Shown here: piece after piece, positions 1-7,417 of the stretch | Position numbering within the stretch: the first letter of the stretch is position 1 | Layout of the letters: every line of letters starts with the position of its first letter | Source of the DNA: Alphaproteobacteria bacterium | GTDB lineage: Bacteria; Pseudomonadota; Alphaproteobacteria; ATCC43930; CGMCC-115725 | Length of the DNA stretch: 40,434 nucleotides | Assembly: GCA_019240125.1 (NCBI GenBank) | Contig: JAFAYW010000009.1 | Span: 1-40,434, forward strand | Direction of reading: 5' to 3' | The notes under the pieces: model-generated | Seen by the model: the letters and a program-made list of their open reading frames with translations, nothing else | What the model was told of the DNA's origin: nothing | Databases searched by the model: none | Translations under genes and position numbers: made by a program

Positions 1-75
1 CGCGAATATCTAAACGAGTCTCACGTTGAACACTATCTTCAATTTGTGCAGGAACCGGCTGTTAACCTTAAATCT

Positions 76-1050
76 TTAGATTTCCAGCACGATCTTACCC
101 GCGTATTGCCGCGACAGCAGGGCGCGCATGGCGGCGGCGATGTCGCGGAGGGGGAAGGTGCGAGCGACCAGGGGTTTGAGATGGCCGGTTTGCCACCAGC
201 CGAGCAGTTCGGCGAGGCCGGCGCTGATCATCTCGGGGTGGCGCTCGCCATGCACACCCCAGAAGACGCTGAGTACCGAGATGTTCTTGACCAGGATCAG
301 ATTGGCCGGCACCGCCTGGACACGGCCGCCGGCGAACCCGACCACCAGCATCCGCGCCTCCCAGTTCACCGCCCGCAATGCCTGGTCAAACGCATCGCCG
401 CCGACCGGGTCATACACGACATCGGCGCCGAGCCCGCCGGTCAATTCCCGAACCCGGTCGCGAATGCTTTGGCTGTGGTAATCAATCAGCGCATCCGCGC
501 CGTGCGCCTTCGCAACGGCCAGCTTCTCCGGGCCGCCGGCCGCGGCGATCACGCGAGCGCCGAGCTTTTTGCCGATCTCCACCGCCGCCAGCCCGACCCC
601 GCCTGCGGCGCCGAGCACCAGCAGGGTCTCGCCGGCTTTGAGCCCGCCGCGATAGGTCAGCCCGAAATGCGAGGTGCCATAGGCCACCGGAAATGCTGCC
701 GCGGTGACGTCGTCCATCGCGGCGGGGATCGGTACTGCCGCCGCGCCCGGCACCACGGCTTCCTCGGCAAAGGCGTTCCCGTGGGTGTGCGCCAGCACGC
801 GCTGCCCAACATGCAGCGCCGTCACGTCAGCGCCGGCTTGCGCGATCTCGCCGGCGACTTCGAGGCCGGGGGTGAACGGAAAGGGCGGTTTGACCTGGTA
901 TTTTCCAGCCACCTGGAGCGGGTCGGCGAAATTGACGCCGCAGGCGCTGACCCGGATGCGGACCTCGTGCGGCCGCAATGCCCGGCTCGGCACCTCGCCG
1001 ATTACCAGGCTCTCAGGGTCGCCCCACCCATGGCATAGAACCGCTTTCAT
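76..1050 (-). CDS. Quinone oxidoreductase-like zinc-independent MDR dehydrogenase
   Basis: A 324-residue medium-chain dehydrogenase/reductase of the NADPH:quinone oxidoreductase type. It probably transfers hydride from NADPH to a quinone or an enone in the cytoplasm. The N-terminal GroES-like half carries the family block CGVNFAD at about 37-43 and PFTPGLEVAG at about 58-67. The Rossmann half has the nucleotide loop LGAAGGVG at about 146-153, then YDPVGG. The cysteine and histidine ligands of the structural zinc in alcohol dehydrogenases are absent, as expected for the quinone reductase branch. The frame opens upstream, but the ATG at 1050 starts the typical MKAVLCHGWGDPE sequence and is preferred. 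It lies 120 bases downstream of rnhA on the same strand, so it may be read from the thrB-rnhA transcript. The exact substrate cannot be read from the sequence. Confidence 0.9.
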   Translation of the reverse strand: MKAVLCHGWGDPESLVIGEVPSRALRPHEVRIRVSACGVNFADPLQVAGKYQVKPPFPFTPGLEVAGEIAQAGADVTALHVGQRVLAHTHGNAFAEEAVVPGAAAVPIPAAMDDVTAAAFPVAYGTSHFGLTYRGGLKAGETLLVLGAAGGVGLAAVEIGKKLGARVIAAAGGPEKLAVAKAHGADALIDYHSQSIRDRVRELTGGLGADVVYDPVGGDAFDQALRAVNWEARMLVVGFAGGRVQAVPANLILVKNISVLSVFWGVHGERHPEMISAGLAELLGWWQTGHLKPLVARTFPLRDIAAAMRALLSRQYAGKIVLEI

Positions 1051-1170
1051 TGACGGTGAGTGTCGCAGGAATGGGGCATCGGCGCTCCCGGTTCTGAGCT
1101 GGAACCAGACCCATTGGCGCACCGCGTGACGCCACCAGCAAGCCGAAAACCGCTGGCGCCAAGGCCGAGC

Positions 1171-1617
1171 CTAGGCCGACTGGGCCCGCATTGTTGCGAT
1201 CGCGCCGCGCGCCAGCGCGTCGGCGCGTTCGTTTTCCGGGTGGCCGGCGTGGCCGCGGACCCAGTTCCAGGCGATCTCGTGCGGCTTGGCGGCATGCATC
1301 AGGCGCTGCCAGAGGTCTGAGTTCTTGACGGGCTTTTTGTCGGCGGTGCGCCAGCCGCGCGCCTGCCATCCCGGCAGCCATTTGGTCATGCCGTCGCGCA
1401 GGTATTGGCTGTCGGTATAGAGCTGCACCCGGCACGGCCGCTTCAAGGTTTCGAGTGCGACGATCGCCGCCATCATCTCCATGCGGTTGTTTGTGGTCGG
1501 CGCCTCGCCGCCCGACAGTTCCTTCTCGACCTCGCCATAGCGCAGGATCGCGCCCCAGCCGCCCGGGCCGGGATTGCCGCTGCAGGCGCCATCCGTATAG
1601 ACCTCGACGTCAGGCAT
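1171..1617 (-). CDS. rnhA: Ribonuclease HI
   Basis: A 148-residue RNase HI, which cuts the RNA strand of RNA-DNA hybrids during replication and R-loop removal. All active-site residues are visible: D9 in [13 protein letters not shown]47 in [12 protein letters not shown]69 in LYTDSQY, H123 in [10 protein letters not shown] and D133 in NERADALA. Length is normal for bacterial RNase HI. The basic handle segment with W80, W84 and W89 is also present. The chosen start at 1617 lies inside the 3' end of thrB: the two genes share the octamer ATGCCTGA, so translation is probably coupled. An ATG nine bases upstream (1626) is an alternative that adds three residues. thrB followed by rnhA is a familiar order in alphaproteobacteria. 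Confidence 0.96.
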   Translation of the reverse strand: MPDVEVYTDGACSGNPGPGGWGAILRYGEVEKELSGGEAPTTNNRMEMMAAIVALETLKRPCRVQLYTDSQYLRDGMTKWLPGWQARGWRTADKKPVKNSDLWQRLMHAAKPHEIAWNWVRGHAGHPENERADALARGAIATMRAQSA

Positions 1618-2575
1618 CGATGCCATACCCGGCGGGTCCCGCGACGCTGCGGTGAAAGCGCAGTTTTCGCAAGTATTCGTTAGGGTCCTTGGGCTTGACC
1701 AGGGCACCGGCGGTCTGGTTCAGCCAGTCATAGAGGCGGGTCAGCAGAAAGCGCAGCGCGCTGCCGCGCGCCAGCAGGGGCAGGGCGCTGAGTTCGGCCG
1801 GCGAAAGTGGTCGTGCCGCCCGATAATTCTCGACCAGCAATCGCGCTTTGGTGACGTTAAAGCTGTGATCCGGCTCGAAGCACCAGGCGTTGAGACAGAT
1901 CGCGATGTCATAGGCGAGGAAATCGGTACAGGCGAAATAGAAGTCGATCAGCCCCGACAGCTTCTCATCGCGAAAGAAGACATTGTCGGGAAACAGGTCG
2001 GCATGGATCACCCCCGTCGGCAATTCGCGCGGCCAGATCGCCGCCAGCGTTTCCAGTTCCTGGCCGAGTTCATCGGCGAGCCCCGGCTGCACCTCGTCGG
2101 CGCGCTCGCCGCAGCCGAGGTAAAGCCGGCGCCAACCCGCGACGCTGAGATCGTTAGGCCGTACCATGCCGAAACTCTCGCCCGCTAGGTGCAATTGCGC
2201 CAGGGCGCGGCCGACGCCGGCGCAATGGTAGGGCGCTATGCGACGCGGCCACATGCCGTTGAGGAAGGTGACGATCGCCGCCGGACGACCGCATACCTCG
2301 CGCAGAGCCTCGCCGTCGCGGGCGCGGACGGGGGTGGGGCAGGCGACGCCATGGTGCGCCAGATGGTCCATCAGCGCGATGAAGAACGGCAGGTCGGCGC
2401 GCGCCACCCGCTTTTCATACAGGGTCAGAATGAAATTGCCGCGCTCGGTGGTCAGCAGGTAGTTCGAGTTCTCGACGCCCTCGGCGATCCCCTTGCAGGA
2501 CAAGATATCGCCAATGTCGTAGAGCGCCGTGAACGTGCGCAGTTCCGCGTCGCCGATTTCGGTGTAGACCGCCAT
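1610..2575 (-). CDS. thrB: Homoserine kinase (aminoglycoside phosphotransferase fold)
   Basis: A 321-residue homoserine kinase of the choline kinase/APH-fold class. It phosphorylates homoserine on the way to threonine. The kinase-like signature HADLFPDN sits at 191-198 with the catalytic aspartate D193, and the metal-binding [10 protein letters not shown] motif follows around 209-218 (D211). The opening sequence [20 protein letters not shown] is typical of the proteobacterial ThrB of this type, as opposed to the GHMP-class ThrB of enterobacteria. The gene is the first of a minus-strand group with rnhA, whose start overlaps its stop. It is divergent from the CDGSH gene across about 134 bases that must hold both promoters; I could not pick convincing -35/-10 boxes there. 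Confidence 0.95.
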   Translation of the reverse strand: MAVYTEIGDAELRTFTALYDIGDILSCKGIAEGVENSNYLLTTERGNFILTLYEKRVARADLPFFIALMDHLAHHGVACPTPVRARDGEALREVCGRPAAIVTFLNGMWPRRIAPYHCAGVGRALAQLHLAGESFGMVRPNDLSVAGWRRLYLGCGERADEVQPGLADELGQELETLAAIWPRELPTGVIHADLFPDNVFFRDEKLSGLIDFYFACTDFLAYDIAICLNAWCFEPDHSFNVTKARLLVENYRAARPLSPAELSALPLLARGSALRFLLTRLYDWLNQTAGALVKPKDPNEYLRKLRFHRSVAGPAGYGIDA

Positions 2576-2709
2576 GCGTTTCTATCTGCCTGCGCCAAAT
2601 CTGACTTAAGGTCATCCGCCCCAACTTGTCCGGGCGGGAAGCGTCGCCTAAAGTCGCGCCGCCGCCCGGATGTGCGGGACATTAACAAGGGCAACGGCGG
2701 GGACGAAAG

Positions 2710-2949
2710 ATGGCCACTCCGGTTCCGGCGCAAAAGGCGCCGTATAACGTGACGGTCGAAGCTGGCAAGCGCTATTTCTGGTGCGCCTGCGGCCTGAGCG
2801 CCAAGCAGCCCTTCTGTGACGGGACGCACAAGGACACCGGCATCAGCCCGGTGCTCTATACCGCCGATGAGACGCAGGAAGTGTGGTTCTGCGGCTGCAA
2901 GGCCACGCAGGACAAGCCGTTCTGCGACGGAACGCACGAATCGCTCTGA
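2710..2949 (+). CDS. Tandem CDGSH-type iron-sulfur protein
   Basis: A 79-residue protein made almost entirely of two CDGSH iron-sulfur motifs. The first uses C25, C27, C36 and H40 (CAC...PFCDGTH). The second uses C61, C63, C72 and H76 (CGC...PFCDGTH). In this family each three-Cys, one-His set binds a redox-active, pH-labile [2Fe-2S] cluster. There is no membrane anchor or signal peptide, so it should be cytosolic. The two repeats are about 36 residues apart and share the CDGTH core, which indicates internal duplication. It starts a plus-strand group with a lipoprotein gene 14 bases downstream. Electron partner and role are not evident. Confidence 0.93.
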   Translation: MATPVPAQKAPYNVTVEAGKRYFWCACGLSAKQPFCDGTHKDTGISPVLYTADETQEVWFCGCKATQDKPFCDGTHESL

Positions 2950-2963
2950 GATCGGATTCATTT

Positions 2964-3545
2964 ATGCGGTTGGGGAGGCATCGGCGCCGCGGCGTCGTTC
3001 GGTTCGTCGCGGTCGCAACCGCTCTGGTCTTGTCGGGATGCGGGATGTTCGGTTCGTCTAAATCGTCGTCATCGTCCGAAACGCCAGCCGCGGCATCGGC
3101 CGTATCCTGTCCGTCGGCGTCGATCCTCAAGCCCTTGTCGCAAACCGCGGTGTTCGCGCCGGGGGCTGCGCATCAGCCGCTGGGCGTCGGATTTTACGGC
3201 ATCCTCAGCGACGTCACGGTGAATTGCGAAGGCTCCGGGCCGGGTCTGCGGGCGACGCTCGATGTCGTGGTGATCGGCGAACGGGGGCCAGCCGCGAGCG
3301 GCGGCACCGGGCTCGACCTGCAATATTTCGTCGCGGTCACCGGACCCGACCAGTCGATCCTCAGCAAGCGCAGCTTTCCCGTTCATATCGATATTCCGGC
3401 GACCTCCCGGCGCGGCGGCATCACCGATCACATCGAACAGCCAATCCCGCTGGCAGGCCGGAGTGCCGGCGATGTCAGCATCGTCCTCGGGTTTCAGCAG
3501 AGCCCGGAAGTCGTTGATTTCTACCGCCATTTCCGCGGCCGCTAA
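2964..3545 (+). CDS. Putative lipoprotein of unknown function
   Basis: A 193-residue predicted lipoprotein. The N-terminus is basic (MRLGRHRRRG), followed by a hydrophobic stretch and the lipobox LSGC with C26 as the lipidated cysteine, then a Ser-rich low-complexity linker at about 30-38. The start at 2964 is preferred over an earlier in-frame codon inside the CDGSH gene because it gives a clean signal peptide. The globular part (about 45-193) is rich in beta-forming sequence and has two cysteines that may pair (CPSAS and NCEG). I do not recognise a named domain. It lies 14 bases after the CDGSH gene and 33 before a secreted DUF4189 gene, so the three may be co-transcribed. Probable site: the outer leaflet of the inner membrane or the outer membrane. 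Confidence 0.85.
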   Translation: MRLGRHRRRGVVRFVAVATALVLSGCGMFGSSKSSSSSETPAAASAVSCPSASILKPLSQTAVFAPGAAHQPLGVGFYGILSDVTVNCEGSGPGLRATLDVVVIGERGPAASGGTGLDLQYFVAVTGPDQSILSKRSFPVHIDIPATSRRGGITDHIEQPIPLAGRSAGDVSIVLGFQQSPEVVDFYRHFRGR

Positions 3546-3578
3546 CCGGCGGATTTTGTTACTCTGAAGGAGGGTTTG

Positions 3579-3947
3579 ATGCGTCGTGGGCTGCCGCTGT
3601 TTGCCGCGGTTATCGCTATAGCCGCCGCGATTTGTCCACCGGCCTGGGCCGCCGACGGCGCCTTTGCGCATGACGAGACCACCGGGAAGTATGGCTTCAG
3701 CTGGAACGAGACCTCACCTCGCGCGGCCGAGGATACCGCGTTGAAGGGGTGCGCATCGCCGCAATGCAAGGTCGTTTTTCGCACCGGCGCGCATGAGTGC
3801 GGCGCCATCGCGATGAACGACAACGGCAAGGTATGGGGAGGCGCCAAGCGGCCTACCAAGGATGCCGCTCAGCTGGCCGCGCTCGAGAATTGCCAGAAAC
3901 GAACCGGCCGACAGTGCAATCTACGCGGCGCCGAGTGTAACCGCTGA
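3579..3947 (+). CDS. Secreted DUF4189-domain protein
   Basis: A 122-residue protein with a signal peptide ending near PPAWAA (about residue 24). The mature part matches the DUF4189 pattern: a GKYGFSWNETS opening, a repeated Ala/Asp/Cys arrangement and the block AALENCQKR near the C-terminus. The mature chain has six cysteines, which suits three disulfides in the periplasm or outside the cell. A strong Shine-Dalgarno (AAGGAGGG at 3567-3574) stands four bases before the ATG at 3579. A TTG three bases upstream is too close to that site. The molecular function of DUF4189 is not known to me. A perfect hairpin follows ten bases after the stop. Confidence 0.82.
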   Translation: MRRGLPLFAAVIAIAAAICPPAWAADGAFAHDETTGKYGFSWNETSPRAAEDTALKGCASPQCKVVFRTGAHECGAIAMNDNGKVWGGAKRPTKDAAQLAALENCQKRTGRQCNLRGAECNR

Positions 3948-3957
3948 ATTCCGCCAT

Positions 3958-3983
3958 GTTGGCGCTGGCTCACCAGCGCCAAC
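3958..3983. terminator. Perfect hairpin, possible terminator of the CDGSH-DUF4189 group
   Basis: Eleven-base-pair perfect inverted repeat GTTGGCGCTGG / CCAGCGCCAAC with a four-base loop (CTCA), ten bases after the DUF4189 stop. There is no T-run after it, so factor-independent termination is uncertain. It may act as a 3' stability hairpin or with Rho. Confidence 0.55.
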
Positions 3984-4101
3984 AAGCCGCACCGCCCTAC
4001 CCACCTCCCTAGCTATCGCATTTGCGAAGACCAGCCCTCCGTTCGTGCGGAATGGGCAGCAATGCTGATTCGTATTATTGACTTATCATCAGCCAGGCGA
4101 G

Positions 4102-4123
4102 TTATCAGTGCGGACGCTGATCA
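4102..4123. promoter_or_regulatory. Imperfect palindrome, candidate MarR operator
   Basis: TTATCAG and CTGATCA flank an eight-base spacer, giving six of seven paired positions. The site lies 25 bases before the marR start, in a visibly AT-richer stretch. A TTGACT hexamer at 4078-4083 and TATCAT at 4084-4089 lie just upstream and may be promoter elements, though they do not form a well-spaced pair with each other. MarR proteins usually bind such palindromes at their own promoters; here this is inference. Confidence 0.4.
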
Positions 4124-4148
4124 GTGATGCTTGTGTTCGAGGCATGCG

Positions 4149-4682
4149 GTGGAGCTCAATCACAGTTTTGGCTTTCTGGTCAATGATGTGGCGCGCCTGT
4201 TCGGGCGCCGCTTCGACCACAATGGTACGCGTCTCGGCCTGACCCGGGCGCAATGCCGGACACTCAGCTACCTCGCACGTAACGAGGGCATCAACCAGGC
4301 GGGTTTGGCGGATCTGCTGGAGGTCCGGCCGATGACGCTGGTTCGGCAGATCGACCGCATGGAAGAGGCGGGGTGGATCGAACGGCAGCCCGATCCCGGC
4401 GACCGACGGGCCCGACGATTATTCCTGACCGCCAAGGCCCGTCCGATTCTCGGCCGCATCTGGGATGTCGCGACGCTGACGCGCGATGAGGTCCTGAACT
4501 GCCTGTCGCACCAGGAAGCCGATGTGCTCATCGGTCTACTGGGCCGGGTGCATGCGAGCATGAGCGAGCGCGTGCCGCTGGGCACCGGCGAGCCGGTAAG
4601 GTCGAGCGCCCTGTCGGCCGAGGCGGAGCTTGAGTCCGACTACGCCGAGGACGCCCTTGCGACGGTGGGTTTCGCGCAATGA
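4149..4682 (+). CDS. MarR-family transcriptional regulator of the efflux operon
   Basis: A 177-residue MarR regulator. The winged helix is clear: the recognition region NQAGLADLLEVRPMTLVRQ at about 49-67, then RMEEAGWIERQPDPGDRRAR, where the DPGDRR wing is the family hallmark. The C-terminal acidic tail (about 150-177) is longer than in many MarR proteins. I chose the GTG at 4149 because it gives the usual MELNHSFGFLVNDVARL start and has a GAGG six bases upstream. A TTG at 4131 would add six residues. Its stop overlaps the emrA start by ATGA, so it is the first gene of an efflux operon. By analogy with EmrR it probably represses the operon until a lipophilic or phenolic ligand is bound. Confidence 0.92.
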   Translation: MELNHSFGFLVNDVARLFGRRFDHNGTRLGLTRAQCRTLSYLARNEGINQAGLADLLEVRPMTLVRQIDRMEEAGWIERQPDPGDRRARRLFLTAKARPILGRIWDVATLTRDEVLNCLSHQEADVLIGLLGRVHASMSERVPLGTGEPVRSSALSAEAELESDYAEDALATVGFAQ

Positions 4683-5857
4683 CATCGACCAGCGAGACCC
4701 AGGATTCGACGCCGATCCATGGGTTCAGCCGCGTCAGCCACGTCCTGGGCGATCGTGGCGCGACGGGGAGTACGACACGGCCACAGCGGTCATTGCGCCA
4801 GCGGTTGCGGATGCCGCTGATGCTGGCCGGACCCCTGGTTGTCGTTATCGGGGCAGGCTGGTGGTATCTGACCACCGGCCGATACGTCTCGACCGATGAC
4901 GCCTACGTCCAGGCGGCGCGCACGATGATCAGCACCGATGTGTCGGGCCGGGTTACCAGTATCGTGGTGCACGACAATCAGCGTGTCGAGAAGGGCCAGC
5001 TATTATTCCAGCTCGATGACCGGCCGTTCCGCATCGCCGTGGAGGATGCCAAGGCGCAGCTCGCGGCGGCGCGGTTGCAGGTGACGGGCTACCGGGCAAC
5101 CTACCGCCAGCGGGCGGCCGACGAGAAGGCGGCCGAGGCGACGCTCTCCTATCAGCAGCGCGAATATGACCGGCAGCGTCAACTCGCGGCGACTGGCGTG
5201 GCAACGCGCTCGACCTTTGACCAGGTGTCGAACGCCGTGGACATGGCGCAGCAGAAGGTGCTGTCGACGCAGGCCGATCTGGCCAACAGCCTCTCCCAAC
5301 TCGCCGGCAATCCCGACCTGCCGGTCGAACAGCATCCCGCGGTGCAGCGGGCGCAGGCGGCGCTCGACAGGGCCGAGCTCGACTGGTCGTATACCAGCGT
5401 ACACGCCGCCGAGCCGGGGATCGTGACCAAGGTCGATCAGTTGCAGGTCGGCTCTTACGTGACCGCGTCGACGCCGGTCTTTTCGATGATGTCGGACCGC
5501 GTCTGGGTCGAGGCGAATTTCAAGGAAACCGAGCTGACCCACATGCGTCCGGGCCAGCAGGCGACCATCGATATCGACACCTATCCGGATGCCAACTGCA
5601 GCGGCACCGTCGATAGCCTCAGCCCCGGTACCGGGCTCAGCTTCTCGCTCCTGCCACCGGAAAATGCGACCGGCAACTGGGTCAAGGTCGTGCAGCGCCT
5701 GCCGGTGCGGCTGTTGCTGAACTGTGCCGATAAGAACCTGCCGTTGCAGGCGGGGCTCAGTGCGACGGTTGAGGTCGACACGCGCCATCCCCGCCCGTGG
5801 CTGACGTGGCTCGAAGGCTTGACCAGTACCGCGAAGGCAGGAGAGGCGCGGCATTGA
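4679..5857 (+). CDS. emrA: EmrA/HlyD-type membrane fusion protein of a multidrug exporter
   Basis: A 392-residue periplasmic adaptor. A cytoplasmic tail of about 45 residues precedes one membrane helix (about 46-64). Then come the HlyD/EmrA hallmark YVSTDDAYVQA at 69-79, a lipoyl-like half around 85-120, a long alpha-helical hairpin (about 120-220, rich in Ala, Gln and Arg), and the second lipoyl/beta-barrel half beginning near DWSYTSVHAAEPGIVTKV. It would bridge the inner-membrane EmrB pump to an outer-membrane channel; no TolC-type gene is in this window. Four-base overlaps with marR (ATGA) and with emrB (TTGA) show translational coupling. Confidence 0.94.
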   Translation: MTSTSETQDSTPIHGFSRVSHVLGDRGATGSTTRPQRSLRQRLRMPLMLAGPLVVVIGAGWWYLTTGRYVSTDDAYVQAARTMISTDVSGRVTSIVVHDNQRVEKGQLLFQLDDRPFRIAVEDAKAQLAAARLQVTGYRATYRQRAADEKAAEATLSYQQREYDRQRQLAATGVATRSTFDQVSNAVDMAQQKVLSTQADLANSLSQLAGNPDLPVEQHPAVQRAQAALDRAELDWSYTSVHAAEPGIVTKVDQLQVGSYVTASTPVFSMMSDRVWVEANFKETELTHMRPGQQATIDIDTYPDANCSGTVDSLSPGTGLSFSLLPPENATGNWVKVVQRLPVRLLLNCADKNLPLQAGLSATVEVDTRHPRPWLTWLEGLTSTAKAGEARH

Positions 5858-7407
5858 TCGGCGCCGGCAGCCAGGCGGCCGCGGGTCGCCCGGCCAACCG
5901 TGTCGCCATCACTGCCTCGATCATGATGGCGACGTTCATGCAGGGCGTCGACACGACGATCGCCAATGTCGCCTTGCCACACATGCAGGGCAGCCTGTCG
6001 GCGTCTCAGGATCAGATCGCCTGGGTTGTAACCTCGTATATCGTCGCGGCTGCGATCATGACCCCGCTGACGGGGTGGCTGGCCAGCCGGTTCGGCATCA
6101 AATACGTGTTCCTGATCTCGGTGATTGGCTTCACCGTCGCGTCCGCGCTGTGCGGCGCCGCGACCGGGCTCATCGAACTGGTAATCTATCGGCTGATCCA
6201 GGGGATTTGCGGCGCCGCCCTGGTGCCGCTGTCGCAGGCGACGCTGTTCCAGATCAACCCGCCTGAGCGTCATGCCAAGGCGATGGCGGTGTGGGGTATG
6301 GGGGTCATCCTCGGTCCGATCGTTGGACCGGCGCTCGGCGGCTATCTGACCGATTACTACAATTGGCGCTGGGTGTTTTACATCAATGTCCCAGTGGGCG
6401 CGCTCGCCGCCGCCGGCATCTTCGTGTTCATCCACGAAACGCGGCACGGCCATCGCGAGCCGTTCGACTTCTTCGGTTTCGCGACCCTCAGCCTCGCGAT
6501 CGGCGCGATGCAGATGCTGCTCGATCGCGGCGAGCTGAAAGACTGGTTCGGCTCGACAGAGATCTGGATCGAGGCGATCATCGCCTCGCTCGGGTTTTAC
6601 CTGTTCATCGTCCATACGGTGACCGCGACCGACCGGTCATTCCTCAATCGCGATCTGTTGAAAGACACCAACTGCATGACCGGAACATTGCTGATGTTCC
6701 TGGTCGGCATCCCGCTTTACGGCACGATGACATTGCTGCCGCTGCTGTTGCAGGATCTGATGAACTACCCGGTGGTGACGACCGGGCTTGTTACGGCGCC
6801 GCGCGGTATTGGCACGATGGCGGCTATGCTGATCGTGGCGCGGCTGGTCGGGCGCATCGATATCCGCATCATCATCCTGTTCGGCCTGACCATGACGACC
6901 ATCGCGATGTGGCAGATGACCGGGTTTTCCCTGCAGATGGGCATGTCGCCGATCGTGGTGTCGGGGCTCCTGCAGGGGTTTGGCCTGGGTTTTGTCTTCA
7001 CCCCGCTGAGTACGGTGACGTTCTCGACCCTGCCACGCAACATTCTGACCCAGGGTACGGCGATCTTCAGCCTGATGCGCAATGTCGGCGGCAGTGTAGG
7101 TATTTCCGCCGTCGTCGCCCTGCTGGCGCAGAACACCCAGATCATCCACGCGCAGCTGAGCGAGCATATAAGGCCGGACAACCCGCTTGCCCGCGCTCCT
7201 TTCCTCGGTCAGGGGTATAGCCTGACGGTGCCGCAAGGCATCGCCGCGCTCAACGCCGAGATCACGCGGCAGGCCTCGATGATCGCCTATATCGACGATT
7301 TCAAACTGATGATGCTGATCGTGATCGTCGCGGCGCCGCTGATCCTGTTGTTGCGGCCGGCCAAGCGGCGCATGCCGGCCGGCGCGGCGGCGCACGCGAT
7401 GGAGTAG
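5854..7407 (+). CDS. emrB: EmrB-type DHA2 major facilitator exporter
   Basis: A 517-residue drug:proton antiporter of the 14-helix DHA2 family. Motifs seen are FMQGVDTTIANVALP in helix 1 (the D-T motif of the family), GWLASRFGIK (motif A) in the first cytoplasmic loop, and GVILGPIVGPALGGYL (antiporter motif C) followed by NWRWVFYINVPVG. The frame opens upstream inside emrA. The TTG at 5854 is the likely start: a GGAGAGG lies seven bases before it, and the codon overlaps the emrA stop as TTGA. Together with EmrA it should export hydrophobic compounds across both membranes. The substrate cannot be deduced. An amidase gene follows after ten bases. Confidence 0.94.
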   Translation: MIGAGSQAAAGRPANRVAITASIMMATFMQGVDTTIANVALPHMQGSLSASQDQIAWVVTSYIVAAAIMTPLTGWLASRFGIKYVFLISVIGFTVASALCGAATGLIELVIYRLIQGICGAALVPLSQATLFQINPPERHAKAMAVWGMGVILGPIVGPALGGYLTDYYNWRWVFYINVPVGALAAAGIFVFIHETRHGHREPFDFFGFATLSLAIGAMQMLLDRGELKDWFGSTEIWIEAIIASLGFYLFIVHTVTATDRSFLNRDLLKDTNCMTGTLLMFLVGIPLYGTMTLLPLLLQDLMNYPVVTTGLVTAPRGIGTMAAMLIVARLVGRIDIRIIILFGLTMTTIAMWQMTGFSLQMGMSPIVVSGLLQGFGLGFVFTPLSTVTFSTLPRNILTQGTAIFSLMRNVGGSVGISAVVALLAQNTQIIHAQLSEHIRPDNPLARAPFLGQGYSLTVPQGIAALNAEITRQASMIAYIDDFKLMMLIVIVAAPLILLLRPAKRRMPAGAAAHAME

Positions 7408-7417
7408 ACTGCGGCCG

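Noticed and set aside
70..83. Short palindrome AAATCT-TT-AGATTT at the end of the MDR gene
   Set aside because: Arms of six A/T-rich bases with a two-base loop cannot form a useful hairpin; no other support.
1..1038. Plus-strand open frame running from the left edge across the MDR gene
   Set aside because: The first 75 bases are AT-richer and the frame is open from base 1, so a gene could enter from the left. Most of the frame is only the antisense of the MDR dehydrogenase, and no motif supports it.
5581..6615. Minus-strand frame of 344 codons across emrA and emrB
   Set aside because: Antisense shadow with biased composition; the plus-strand genes are coupled and have full motifs.
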